From: Fasciola hepatica
Lineage: Eukaryota > Platyhelminthes > Trematoda > Plagiorchiida > Fasciolidae
Assembly (NCBI GenBank): GCA_948099385.1
Contig: CANUEZ040000163.1
Location: 8,168,501 to 8,232,500 of the forward strand
Direction of reading: 5' to 3'
DNA length: 64,000 nt
The notes under the pieces were generated by a model. The model saw only the letters and a list, made by a program, of their open reading frames with translations, ran no database searches and was not told the DNA's origin. Each line of letters opens with the position of its first letter. Position 1 is the stretch's first letter. This document shows positions 24,701 to 37,709 of this stretch, one piece after another. The position numbers were made by a program, and so were the translations under genes.

Positions 24701-27700
24701 AATGGCTACAGGTATCCTCCGTTCTCGGCTGGATCGTGCGCTATTTGCATACATGAAGTTCATCAGTGACACTGCAGGCCTAGATCCTGGAGAGTTATCG
24801 TTTGGTAGTAGTTCGAACTCCAGAAGGAACGTGCTGTAAGGAAATAAACGGTCCGAACTACACACTTAAAAACAGTACACTAAATGATATTTGGATTCGT
24901 GTACAAGGACTCGTGAAGTCGTGGACTGGAAAATTGCTTACGTGCCTCGACTTGGCACCCAGCCGTGGTCACAGGTGCAGGCAGTTCAATTGTGCGGATC
25001 AAGATGCAAGACGATCAAACGATCATACTATTTTCAAAATGTCGGATCTGTGCCAATATTACTCACCTCCTTTAGCCCCCTATCAGTAGGAGTGAAAAAG
25101 TTACCTCAATTCCACCATGTTGAAGTTTGGGAAGAATCCCACTACCGGTTCAATGTTACGCGGCCAATTTCAGCCAGTAGATGTGGCAGTGTAACACTTC
25201 AATCGCGTTATTTCGTTGGCCGCGCTGTACTACCGATAACTGGCTCAGTAGTTAGACTCTGTGATCGAACCGCGTCCTCTTGGCTCTGACTGATCGGCTA
25301 TCTTGGATCTGGCGATTTTCACGCTTGAACCACCAACATACAGTTTTTCCGCTTGAGGCCGTTGATTATTCACCTTAAATGTAGCTTTAGCTCTTGTTAT
25401 CAGTTTTTTCTTGTTTCTCGTGCCATGCATCGATGATGTAATCGTTTTGTCATCACAGAATCACACTTACATTACGTACTGAGAATTCGACTGTCTTCTG
25501 ACATTACATCGAACTGGGGTGCATCTAATTAGGTGACAACCCAGTGTAGATGGCAGATAATTTATCTGCCGTCTTCAGGGCAGGTTACATCTTGCTTTTG
25601 ACGTGAGCAACTGGTTAATCCAATCTGATAGACAGAAAGATTGGCACACAAGCACAACCATAGCCTAAAGCATAGCCAGTCATTCATGCTCGCGCTCATG
25701 CACGTCAACAAATCACATCACAATTTTTCCTTGTGTCTCTGAAGTTTCGTGTCTGAGTAAGCTCGATTTCTTACGTTATGCTATTTAGTTGAACAGTCCT
25801 GCTGGTGTTTTTGTGAATATACATAAACTTATTCATATCCGTTTTCTGAAGTTGCTCTAAATGAAAAAAGTAAATTGTATACCAAACATTTCGGACACGC
25901 AACCAGGTCAGAAAGTAAACCCATTAGTAACACATTTTATTGAAATTATCCTCAATTTTTTCAGGAATGTGATAAGTGTTCTTGATTCTGGAGTGATATT
26001 TTGAATGACATTGCTTTTTTCAAGTTCAGATTCGAAAAAAACTAGAGACTTCCAATGAGGTACACGAACAATTTATCATCATTCGGCAAAGAAAATCACT
26101 GAGTTGAATAGAAACCCCAAAAAAGGTGGGGAGAGGTTGTGTTGCTTCAGCATTCATCAAACATGAAGCGATCAGAAAGCTTGTTGTTTCTACCTAGGCT
26201 GAGGAGCTCGAACCACTGAGAATCACTGAGAGTATAAGCAACAAAAACCTGGTACAACTGGTTGACTAGGGATCTACGAAATATTACCTTTGTTCTATCA
26301 TATTTATGCGCATCGATCCTTCAAAATAGTTATTGTGCAATTCCTCAGCACTGAACTCCTTACTATTACGATTTTTGCCGTTTCCGGCTGGAGCGATTCG
26401 AAAACGTTTCATCAACCCAAGTGCTGAGAACGTGGCAAAAACATCTGTACCAATGGCGGATTGCTTGAAGCTAGCAGAGCCTTACATATGAGGATATATG
26501 CAGATGTGTGTGGGAATATTCTTCTGTTGACCGCGTGCAGCTAGTGATAAGGTCACACTGTTCATGAACGATATTATCCATCAGGTCAAAACACATTCAG
26601 TGGGACATTCACCGAGATTACATTCATCTAGAAGGAATTACACTCAATTTAATAACGCTGGTTCCACAGTGATAACTGTATCAACTTATCCTCCTTAGTC
26701 CACGGACAGTCAAACGATCGCAAAATGTGATGCTGAATAGGGTATACATGCCATCTTGCTAGTTATTTTGGAAACCACCGAAAGCGCTTCTGAGCAGGGA
26801 GAATTCTTAGTCCTGAATATTCGCATAGTCGCACTTTCATTGCAAATTACTGGCATGCATCAAGTGCAGAAATATTTTTACCAACAAAACCCAGGAAGCA
26901 CAAGTCCCCATTTTACCGTCTCCCGGTAACTTCCTCCGTGGCCCCCTTACTGTACCATAGATTGATATTTAATAAAACAAGAAAATGGGCACATTTGGTC
27001 ATGTCAGAGAAAATTGATCTATTTAAGTTCGTCTTTTCAACTACATTTCTTCATCCTTAGCCGCCCGAATTTCGAATATCCTTTCGACTATCAATGATAA
27101 CAGAATTATTGAAGTCATATCTATATGCAAGGTTATCAAATCCCAACCAACAGTACCTATGAAACTCCATTTCTAACTCCAATTGCCAACGATTATCCAC
27201 AAATAGGAGATAAAAAATGGTAAGACTATTTACGCACAACCTTATGTATTAGCAAACACCCATCTTTTGATAGTTCAGCACCAAATCATCAACTGCAGTA
27301 ATTTACCCGTATTTGACGCATATGCTCTGCATCATAATAAGTCCTCCATTCATTTCCAGATAATATCGTCGATGGTACCTACCTTAGATGAACCTTTTAC
27401 TGAAAAATGCTCTAGGGTAATAAATTTCGAACTACAGGGTATTAGGACAATCCGGTTTCTATATTATCAGAACTCAAGCAACACATCCTTGTGTTATAGT
27501 ATTTGCCTTTTTGAGGGCATAAGCTTGCTTGCGTGGAACCTGATTATTCGTTCCTCATTGTTCATGTAGCATTTACTTGAATTAAATTGGCTGAATTAGT
27601 ACATGTTCGTTCAAGAGCCTATAGCGTTCGTCTACGAATCTGTGGTAGCCGTTTTCTTTCCCATCTTTATCACTTCTGGTCCTCTCTTTCTGTTGTTTTT

Positions 27701-28410
27701 GTTGAGGTCAATTATTCGCACAGCTTCCGCCCCGTTTTCACCAGCAGCTTATTCTTGCATCGTGAGTGCGCCACATGTTTACAGGAATGGACAATATAAA
27801 TGAGCCTACAGGTGCGCAGAAAAAGGGTTTTCATTATTCAATCACACGACCTTATTACGTGAGCCATGTTGCGATTCTCCAAGCTAAAAACTTGTCCACT
27901 CGGCAATGAACAAAATGAAGCCTACGGTAACCAAACCTTTCAGACGCATCCATAACGCACCGGATCTCACCACGGACGAGTTTTCCACTAGATATATGAA
28001 GTGAAGATAATGCACGAAATGCCTGGAAATAAAAGTAGAATTACAGAAAACATCCACCTTTCGACAGTGAAAACAATGATGGTACGGATTTATTAACTGA
28101 TGATGATTAGGATGAAGGGAACAATAAATATGATGATAATACCTACTAAATTTATTACTATACAAATTATCATTCATAATATAATTCTAATTCTAATTAT
28201 GATAACAATGATGTCCATGTCTATCAAAGACATATTTCCGAAGGTTTTCTTTCTTGACCACTGAATTTTGAATGTAGATACTCTTACCCAGTGAACAAAA
28301 TTCTTTTTAGGTAATTTGTGATTCAAAATTTTTCTCGTGATTTTATTCTCCAATGTGAAAGTTGAGCACGTTCTTATAAACAACTATGAAAGCTTGGATA
28401 TAGTACAGTT
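21750..28410. other. Gene-poor stretch, nothing recognised
   Basis: Short frames only, apart from a 132-codon plus-strand frame at 24,891-25,289 overlapped by open frames in other registers and without a motif. A TAGTTCGAACTCC string near 24,807 resembles a Pol III B box without a tRNA fold. No feature is supported. Confidence 0.4.
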
Positions 28411-28411
28411 G

Positions 28412-28624
28412 TATGGGTCCAATCAAAGTGGGCATGCTTACGACCCAGTTAAGATATAGATTCTGATTGGAACGACAAAATAAATATGTGCAACAACGGT
28501 CAAAGTGAATGGGTTATTCCAAAGGCTGATTTTTGGTTATTGGTCAAAGAAAAGATGTTGGATGCACAGTTCGGGACAGAGAACATGCTTAGGCTTGAAC
28601 ACGAACCTTCCCCGCATAAACGTC
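28412..28624 (+). repeat. Dispersed repeat, copy 1 of an inverted pair
   Basis: About 212 bp that recur in reverse complement at 30,052-30,263 with only a handful of differences by eye. The unit starts at TGGGTCCAAT, includes GGGCATGCTTACGACCCAGT, and reads open in one frame (ADFWLLVKEKMLDAQFGTEN). This copy runs directly into an (AT)24 tract, as expected of a retroposed unit with a simple-repeat tail. No promoter boxes or protein family were recognised. Confidence 0.85.

Positions 28625-28627
<3 letters not shown>

Positions 28628-28675
<48 letters not shown>
28628..28675. repeat. (AT)24 dinucleotide microsatellite
   Basis: An uninterrupted alternating A/T run of 48 bases directly adjoining the end of the 212-bp repeat. 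It inflates two overlapping plus-strand frames with Ile-Tyr repeats, so those frames should not be taken as genes. Confidence 0.97.
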
Positions 28676-28677
<2 letters not shown>

Positions 28678-28679
28678 GC

Positions 28680-30050
28680 AATCTACCAGAACGGCACTTT
28701 ATTATCTCCAAAATCAGATAAATGTTTCAAAAATAGGTTTTGAAACTATAAGTTCCATTCTGTTCATTTCTAATGTATCGGTTTTAGACAGCCCTAGGTA
28801 CCACTTTGAAACAAATGCCCTGCTCCAGCGTGGACCTGGTATGCCCGGACGACAAGCGGATGCATCCATGTATCTCCTCTTGGTAACAGACAAACAAACA
28901 TTCAGATGTCAATTGACAGGTTTCGATATTTGACGAGAAGTGGATGAACGCCGATGGAAACAGGAACGATCGATAGTATTGTATTGCTTATCGTTGCTGT
29001 GGATTGAATTACTGGTTGTAGTCAAAACAAGACACCGCCATCATTTTCGAAAACTACCTCAAATAGCCGCAGCCGACTTCGTGAAATATGGTTCCTGCCT
29101 CGTAAAGTAATAGTATATAACCATATTGCTCACAGTCGTATGGTGATTATTTTTCCCTGTAGGCAGTTGTTGGATTTTGAAAACTTCATTCGTGTTAGCC
29201 TGATTCTTCCCTATCACCACCAGTTAGGCCAGCAAAATACACTTGATACAATAACACTTTCCAGAATTTAATTATTGATATTTATTTAATACACCACTTT
29301 TGTGCGTCATTATTTTCATGAACCTCAATCCAGTGACTCGAGTTTCCAAATTTAGTGATTGCCAAATTTGTGTGGAAAGCGTTCGTCAAGCACATGGATC
29401 AGAAATATACTTATGAATACGAACCAGTGTTACCGACGTATGATGGTGGCATCATGAGAGGACGTGTTTGTACGTGATATTCGGTGATCTAGTGGCTTTA
29501 CCTGGGAATGTCAGATAAAATCCAGTCAGATGTCTAACATAACTTCCATCGCGTCCGAGCGATGTAACTCACAGCCGCTCAGTTATTTTGGGAATATAGC
29601 TGTCAAACGGTTCCCCTTTATCACTCATGAACATCCCCGGAGGCGTTATAGCAGACAGTAAAAGAGAGAAATTATACACCTGGTAAAATGGACTGGAGAA
29701 AATCGAGGCTAGCCATTGTATTAAAAATCCGGATAACTCTGGCTTGACGAGCTAACTTTGGGTTGCGGAAAATGCCAACAATTATTCATATTTTACAATG
29801 ATGTGTACTGTTCGTTGTATTCTGTAATGAACGATGAGACTAAATTCACCTTAGGGGATTACTCTAGCTACAAAGTTGTTTTATAAATATTGGACATGAG
29901 CCATAAGAAATACTATGTATATGATTAGTCCGTTTCAGCGCTTCATAAAGAAAATCAACAGCAGTCCATAATTTATCTATATATCTACCGAACTCCTAAT
30001 GCAATGCAAAGAAGGTATCACCTAGCTGTTGAATATCCCAATGCATAGTA
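28680..30050. other. Spacer between the two 212-bp repeat copies
   Basis: No open frame of note, no RNA gene and no recognisable element. Confidence 0.45.
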
Positions 30051-30051
30051 G

Positions 30052-30263
30052 GACCTTTATGCAGGGAAGGTTCGTGTTCAAGCCTAAGCATGTTCTCTGT
30101 CCCGAACTGTGCATCCAACATCTTTTCTTTGACCAATAACCAAAAATCAGCCTTTGGAATAACCCATTCACTTTGACCGTTGTTGCACATATTTATTTTG
30201 TCGTTCCAATCAGAATCTATATCTCAACTGGGTCGTAAGCATGCCCTTTTTCATTGGACCCAC
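30052..30263 (-). repeat. Dispersed repeat, copy 2 of an inverted pair
   Basis: Reverse-complement copy of 28,412-28,624. On the minus strand the sequence continues past the shared end through CTACTATGCATTGGGAT to TAGATATATAGATA near 29,975. The copy 1 end therefore looks truncated or replaced by the AT run, and this copy may keep more of the original 3' part. Confidence 0.85.
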
Positions 30264-30264
30264 A

Positions 30265-33200
30265 CAAACGTGTAATTCTTCCAGTTAAAACGGCAATGAA
30301 TATCTGGTGCTTACCACGTGAATGGATATCCGTGAGTGAGTACTTTAGTCGACTATAATTTGTTCTCCACTGGGATAATCGAAAGTTTTACATGCAACAA
30401 GTGGCTTATATTTTTCTTCTTTTGAAATGATAGATTATTACATGTCAGTAACCGATCCTGTCAGTCAATTAGCCTACACAGTGAAATAGTCAAACTTCTT
30501 CTACACATATCTATTATAAAACAAATCCGGGAGTACGTGATAACCTAGTTTGAATCTTTCAATAAAATGTTTGCCCTATTTTGGGAATTGACCCAGAAAT
30601 TTTCAGGCAAGTTATTACGTAGTTCGTCATTAACCTAAAACTTATCAGCATCGTTATTAATATTTTCATCAGTGGGGGTCATCAGCAACTGGACTTCAAT
30701 AAGACCCGCTTTGATAACTTAGTCAAAGTGGTAAAATATTCAATCTCACATCATTTGTAGCTGATTGAATTTGCTTCAAATGATCAGTTGCTAGTTACTT
30801 AACTGTCGATAAATTCTACAATTTATTTTTATTTTTGAAACAGTTGACTGGAATGCTTCCCTTGAAAAAGCAACTCACAATCCAAGTCTTACTGACTATA
30901 AAAGATGGCAGAGTAGGGATGTGAAAGCAGCTCGCTATGTTATTGTTTTTCGGACTTCACAATAGTTTCTGGAAATGCATTTTGTACCGTCAATGTTAAC
31001 ACTCACGAAGGCTGCAGTATGTGTAAAATATGGCGTTTTCCAGTAGATTTGACTTCATTGATAACATATATACATAAGCGAGAACTGCGCCTTCCGTCAC
31101 TGGTCAGAAGGTTGAAGTAGGTTCCCCATCTGAATATCATCTACCAGTGGAGAATATATTTAATGTACTCACCGAAGTAGTACCGCTGATAGTGCAGATC
31201 ACATGATAAAATACAATACTCGCATTTCACAACATTCATCCCCAAATTTTCAACTAAGTGATTGGAAATGCATACTTTCCGTAAAGTTGAAACGTTAAAC
31301 TGAGAAAGGATACGAAATAAATTCAGAGATCATTGGACAAGGACAACAATAAAAAACAATAAAAGAAATTGGAAATCAAAAAATTTCTATTGAGGTATAA
31401 AACATCAGGATCACTCGTCATTCGGCTCTCATGTGCTATGCACTTCGTAGTCAATTGCAAAAAGCTAGCAAACATGCGCACAAACACCATTTGCCACCAG
31501 GACGTCATGGGCATCCTAAAACACCCCCGTTTGTCCATTTCGGAGGCATCAATGGGAGTTCATATCATGGGCGCCTTGATTTTCCGAGTAGATGACCTAC
31601 TCCGACAATGAGCCCTACTGTGATTCTTCGGGATATTCCTGGTACAAATCTGACCCCGAAAATAGACCAAGTAATAAATGCACCCGCAAGCTGTTCTCAA
31701 GGAAGAGGCCTCAGATCGTGATACGACCAAGCTATTCTGAGTTCATGATAATTAAGGTGAATTTACTTCACTGATCAAACCAGAAAACATGATTTTTCTG
31801 CATTCAGACCATTCATGATTAGTATCCGGATGAAGAGATATCAGTGTGAATATTTTGGTAAACCTATTATCTGGGAGGCCGTGAGTTGAGAGAAGAATTC
31901 CCGGAATATGAATACGGACAGTTTTGTTGCAAATGCACCACGAGCAGAGTACTTGAAGAAAGTGTTTAGTGAAAGCACGTTCTGTTGCCAAATGCGAGGG
32001 AATGGTGCGTGTAACTGTAAAAGGGTTAACTTATATGAAATGCAGTGTGGAGTTTGAAGTTCGTTATTTACGACGATAAAGTGGTGGCAGTCGACTACAA
32101 CCAGCTGACAAATGGACAACATTTTCATCAATAAATACTGTTTCCATTTGCAACTCTTTTCACGTGGAACAAGAGATATTTTTGGACCCAAGAATAATAT
32201 ACAAAGAGATCCATTTTCCAGTTTTGCAGTTTGCCAGGAATTAAACGCTTGAAGTTAGCCTGTGAGAAGGGACTCTGGCAATATTGGACAGACTGTACAT
32301 CTGCTACGTCTGTGTTGTGAATCCACAGCACATCCACCGAGCACTAAGTGGGATTTCAACAAGGGGAGAATGATTGCAAATCGAAAATGCAACCACCAGG
32401 TTATCACGGCTGGCTCTCAAAGTTTTTCTGAAAACAAAACCTGCGCGATATAACACACTTCCGCAGTTGGCATTCTCCACTCAGAGGTTGATTCTTGTTT
32501 TTGTATGATACTTTTGTAGGAGCCTAAGTGTAAAATGACAATATGTTAAAAACGGCCGGCATAATTTGCTCACTAATCGGTCAGATCATACAAGGTTGCG
32601 TTCGACAAAACGGGACTAGTAATGCAGTATCAACGCTAAACTGAATACAGTTAAGCATGGCAATACTGTACAGTCTTTGTGAGTAAGTCTATATTCACTT
32701 CACGCCGGAGAATCTATCTGCACCGGAATACAGGAGAACACCTCGAATAAGAGGATTTTTCAAGTGGCGCCTGCTGGTGGTTTTAGGATCAGTGGCAGCA
32801 ACATTTGCTATTATTGGCGAATACACTCAGAAGTATCAAATTAGATGACTGGGGGAAAAAATTGCTGTTACCGTGATTCTTCACGAAAGTTGCAGCATTT
32901 ATGATAACTGATGGAGCACTATATCGGATCACTCATTAGCGGAACATTTGAAGGTTTGATAATCCCACATTGTTTTGGTGAAATCTGTGATGTTTGACAA
33001 AAATACACACGATAATGTGAAGAACACTCATCATTGGCAATCTGCTGAGCTTATTTCCTTCGGTTGATTTTCGCTTCCTCTTCTTCTTATCACTAGTGAT
33101 ATTTGATCCAATTTGCCGATTCTATTTCACCGACCCTTAGTTTTTTTCCAGTGAATGTACTGTGTATTGCGAGTGTTGTTATTTCCTTACTTCTCATGAC

Positions 33201-36200
33201 ATGATGAGAAATTTGTGCTTGCATTTAAATTCTCAATTGTAACCACCTTCTCTCGGTACTGACCCAATCCTCGTACTTTCGAATCACATAATGCATGCAG
33301 GTGAGTATTGATAAAAAAATCTGCAGTTCATTACCAGCCGGAAATGGTTCTGCTTTCCGACTGAGGGTTGGAAAATATGAGAACCAGCTAACAGTGCAGT
33401 CTTCGAAACATAAATTCCACAGTTGCCTCAGAAAAAGGAAGATGTGTTCGTTTCACTATAAGAAATTCAATGAATTTGTGCTTGTAGGGTATTGTGTATT
33501 GGATGTTCAATGAGAGTGAATTTCGAGACGGAACTCGAGTTCAACAAAACTGACACGAAATCACCTCCCAGTAACTGCACTCCAGGATTAGGTGAGGGTG
33601 TTGATGCGACACAACTGAAATACGAATACAAGACGAACAGTTCCGCCGGCAAGGATTCCATTCGAAATTCATCCCTACTGAGATCTGTTATCGCTTGATT
33701 GGATTTATTTAGGTAGTTTGCATATTCCATGTGCTAGTGCGTGAGTGCTTGTTGAGCACTAGAATACACGGATGGTGCGCGGATCCAAACTAATCCTCTT
33801 CATTGCTGGCCATATGGTTGCTTACACCGCACCAGTTAGACAGGCAAATGTTTTTGCTTACAAAATGAAACTGCTACTACTGAACTGCTAGATTTTACTT
33901 ATCTGCGTCCATCTCACAGAGATGCCCTCAGAATTCAGCCTAATACCTGATCGTTCTGAATAGTTTCTTCTTTGTGCATTCGAAAATGGCTTTGTGATTG
34001 TGAGGCTGGTGCTACGAATATTTGCTGCCATTAAACCGATCCTAAAGAAAGTGCATTTGTTCAATGGAGAACTGCTTCCATGAATAGTATGTACTCATAC
34101 CCAACGGTAAACAACAGTCGGAATGTCTTCCTATGTGACACTGATGTTTTTCATGGATATTTGCTTTCCGCTTATTTGATCACTTGTCTTATTTACCTGA
34201 ATGTCGTGAAACCAATTTGCCAAAAATTGCAGTTTTTTGTTCTCTTCATCAAGGGAGTCTTTCTGAACCCACAGTTATTCCCTTATTTCAGTGCTGGCAG
34301 ATCCCGCATGCATTCCACTTATTAGGACACGGCGGGGGTTTTAGGGATGATCTCATCGCTTCGTATTTTTCCAAGATGTAGCTGTTCAGTCTGTCTTCAA
34401 CATATTGCTAATAATCTACGTTCGTGTTAGTAACTGTCGCTTCCGTGGACGAAATGTGTATATCATACTTCGGGTGCTTGCTATCCGTATTCTTAGCAAC
34501 CTGGGTGTTTGTTTCATTAGATTGATCCAAACAGTTTTCCTCTTTTTCTCTACCGCTCCTAATAGGGACTCATTGGTCTCAAATGACATCGAAATAATGA
34601 GTTTTCAAAGCACGTCCGGCATTCATGGAGTGCACTTATTTTATCAATAACCGGACTTAGTCTTTATAATGAATTCACACTCAGCTTATCCCATCAACTT
34701 GGTTCCGTACGGTTCTTATGATACGTACTTAAATGAAGTTCATTCAGATCCATTCATGGGATCTTTTGAAAACTATACTACACTTAAGGTTTAATTCCAG
34801 AAACAGGTAACTTTCACCATCTTGCTAAAATAATTTTCCCTTTTCCATGAAATTTTCTGATTCCCCCTAACGTAATCTCATCCAACTGGACAGAAAAATT
34901 GATAACTTTAAAAATGTGGCTTGTATTTCTCACACCGGTATTTAGTCGCACAGTATCTGTAGCAACCAAAAGTGACTGCGAAAATTCAAAACTTATTACG
35001 GTTAGCAACGATGAGATTCAGCAGCGAGCAAACCCACAAATCCCAAAACCAAAAAGCAATTTGATCTGCAGAATTCCACGTTACTATTATTCAGTCATCA
35101 TAAAATGTACGTATTAGGAGTACTTCTGGCCGAGAGCCTCATTCACTATAGAGCCAGAGTTTTAGAAGTAAGATCGACGAAATATCTGACAAAGGATATT
35201 TATCATTCCATAGAAAAACGAATGTGTAAAATATCTGTCAATCCAAGTCCATCCATCCGGGAATTTCTGTACACTGCTTCAGGCGAAAGAGGCAGAACCC
35301 CTAAGCTTAGTATCCGAAAATGAGTTCAGAACAGACGAAGATGCCAGCTCTCACTCCAAGGGCGATTACCTCAAATCAAGAAGGATTATATAAAACTGAA
35401 ATGAAGCAGCTGATTTCATTGTCACGCGAAATAACGAAATACTCTCTATGGAAGACTCCAAAGATCAAAGAGAGAAATTTCTGTTGAGAGCAGGTCGCAT
35501 AGGCACATCCTCTAAATATACAATGCGATGAGATCATCCCTTAAACCTCCGCCGTGTTTAAATCAACGAAGAAAGCACGGATCTGCCAGCACTGGAAAAA
35601 GGGAAGAAATATGGATTAAGGAAGAAACCCCTTCTGAGGAGAATAAAAAGTAGCAATTCTTGGGAAACCCTTTGCATAGAATACAGCTGAATTGGACAAA
35701 TGATCAAATAAGCGGAAAGCAGATATCCATGAGAAATTTCAGTGTCACGAAGTAAGACAAAAGCCTATGTTATTCCGAAAGGACTAGAATGGGCCATCTT
35801 ATTCAAAGAAAGGAAGGTATCGACCTACATATTTTCAGTACGTGAATTAGATCTTTTTTCAGACAACGTGTCACTGTCTATCCAAAAGCGAGAGCAAGGC
35901 TGAATCATCCGAAGCGGATTGATTGCCCAATGATTTCCTGAAGAAACGGAATGAGACTACCCAGCCGGACGCTAAAAGTCCCTCTCGTCGAGCGAAAGGT
36001 CAGGACAGGGGTAAAATCAGTCACTGAGGTTAGCAATTTAGTTTTCCTGCTATAGAACTGAGTGGTCGACTTTACACTAGGAAATAAATTTCGTATGAAA
36101 TGTGCAGAGAGGAGTAAAGAACCAATATTCCCACTAAAGACTCACATGGCTTTGAAGAAATACCAAATTCAAATGCGCTGTTGTTTGACATAGGAGGGAC

Positions 36201-37380
36201 AGCCGTTTTCTGTTTGTCTAATCATCTAAACGTAATTGCAGTCCCTCGATAACCTCTTCGTACTCAAACATACTCCGGCTCATTTTCATTCATTAGCTCC
36301 TTTGATTGTTTGGCTTTCAAAACTGATACAACATGTTTAAACCATTTTGTCTCTCAGATATATTGTGAACGCCCAACTCTGTCACATTTATCGGTTTTCC
36401 TCCAATGTCTTGCGAGTTTTTCACATTTGTCAACCAAGTGTACGTGAAGCAAACCCACTCACTTTCTATCAACCTGATTTTGAGATGTGTTGGTTCTGAG
36501 TGAATGAATACAGAGGCGTGTTTGAACTTGTAAACTGTGCTGATGGCAAAGAAAATCAATTCCTGTAACAGGCAGGGCATTATGGTGATGAAGTGAGAAT
36601 TTTAGCTCTCATGTGCAGTCGAGGAACTATTGATACAAGAAATAACGTCGTCAATTTGTTTATTCTTTTCACGAAAATGCCCTGATGAATAATATCCACC
36701 ATCTCACTCAATACCGTTACACGTATTGGAGTACTTTATCATCATTTTTTGCTACTCCATTTGTATCGGGCACAGTTGCAGCAATAGAACGAGGTGATTA
36801 TCAGGCCGATCGAGGCCAACCGAGTTGGAGCTATAGTTCCAAGAAGAGAAGGTGAACATATCAAAACCTTCTCGCAGCAGATAGAAAGAAAGCTTCGGTT
36901 TCATGGATGGAATTCAGTGAAACCTGAGACAATCAGCAATGTAGCCCATGTGAGGGGTTACCAATTGGGTCATCAACCATATCAATCGGAATAGCCGAAA
37001 TTAAATGGCGAGTTAATGAATAAAAGTGAAGGCGGTAAGCAACCGATCAAAACGAAATCGAAAAACTCATGTGTAACTACATAGCTGTTTGGAAACAAAC
37101 CATATGAACGGTTGTACATGTTTCACCGACTTGGCTTGTTTGGTTGTTCAAATACGAGTCTGTCTCATCTTTCCTGCTTTCTCTGATACATATTATCTGA
37201 AGAATACAAATTTCGATGCAAAACGCAGTTTGGTCAGTCTCAAGGATAGTTTATGCAATAATATTAATAAATGCGTCTCATATTTACGACCGAAGTAGGC
37301 TCGGGATTACCAAAATCTTTCCTCTTCTAGGCAACGATAGTGGCGTTTTCCCTCTCTTCCAAAATCAGTAGTCAGCATTC
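30265..37380. other. Gene-poor stretch, nothing recognised
   Basis: Open frames up to 116 codons occur (31,841-32,191 minus) with no motif. The plus strand between about 35,300 and 35,900 has several consecutive medium frames rich in Glu/Lys/Ser separated by stops, which could be an old coding relic, but nothing identifies it. Confidence 0.4.
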
Positions 37381-37381
37381 A

Positions 37382-37704
37382 TCAAACATAGTATTCAAGA
37401 AAAATGCTGGAGGTTGATCCGGATAATTCGTATTCCTCCAGAAATGCACCATTACTTTCTGTCCATGAATCTGTGTTGAGATGATTAGCTACACCATGCA
37501 GAATTGCATATCTCAAACGTTGGAAAATCTGTTCCCGAGGATGCTCAAATTTCAACTCCATGAGCAAAGTGGATAAATTCTTCCGCATGTAAATTTCAGC
37601 TGTAATGTAGTATTTCTCTATCACTGAGGACTCGAAGTTCGTAAACGTTACCTCTTTTGTTTCCAGAAGAAAACCAACCGATCCCTTACGACAACGTCCT
37701 CACA
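37382..37704 (-). other. Coding-like open frame, function unknown
   Basis: About 107 codons are open from a TGA near 37,705 to a stop at 37,382. The composition looks protein-like: YITAEIYMRKNLSTLLMEL, then FEHPREQIFQRLRYAILHGV, then an acidic end (ESNGAFLEEYELSG). The middle has the feel of a short helical bundle, but I cannot place it in a family. There is no ATG before the conserved-looking part and no strong donor at its end, so exon limits are undefined. It could be a chance frame in non-coding DNA. Confidence 0.25.
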
Positions 37705-37709
37705 CAATA

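Noticed and set aside
24780..24830. Possible tRNA or SINE head (TAGTTCGAACTCC resembling a B box)
   Set aside because: No A box at the right distance and no cloverleaf stems.
28505..28933. 142-codon plus-strand open frame
   Set aside because: Its length comes from an (AT)24 run read as an Ile-Tyr repeat plus a dispersed repeat; it is not a gene.
33151..33300. Possible exon between TTTTTTCCAG and CAG|GTGAGT
   Set aside because: Strong-looking splice signals, but all three frames between them contain stops.
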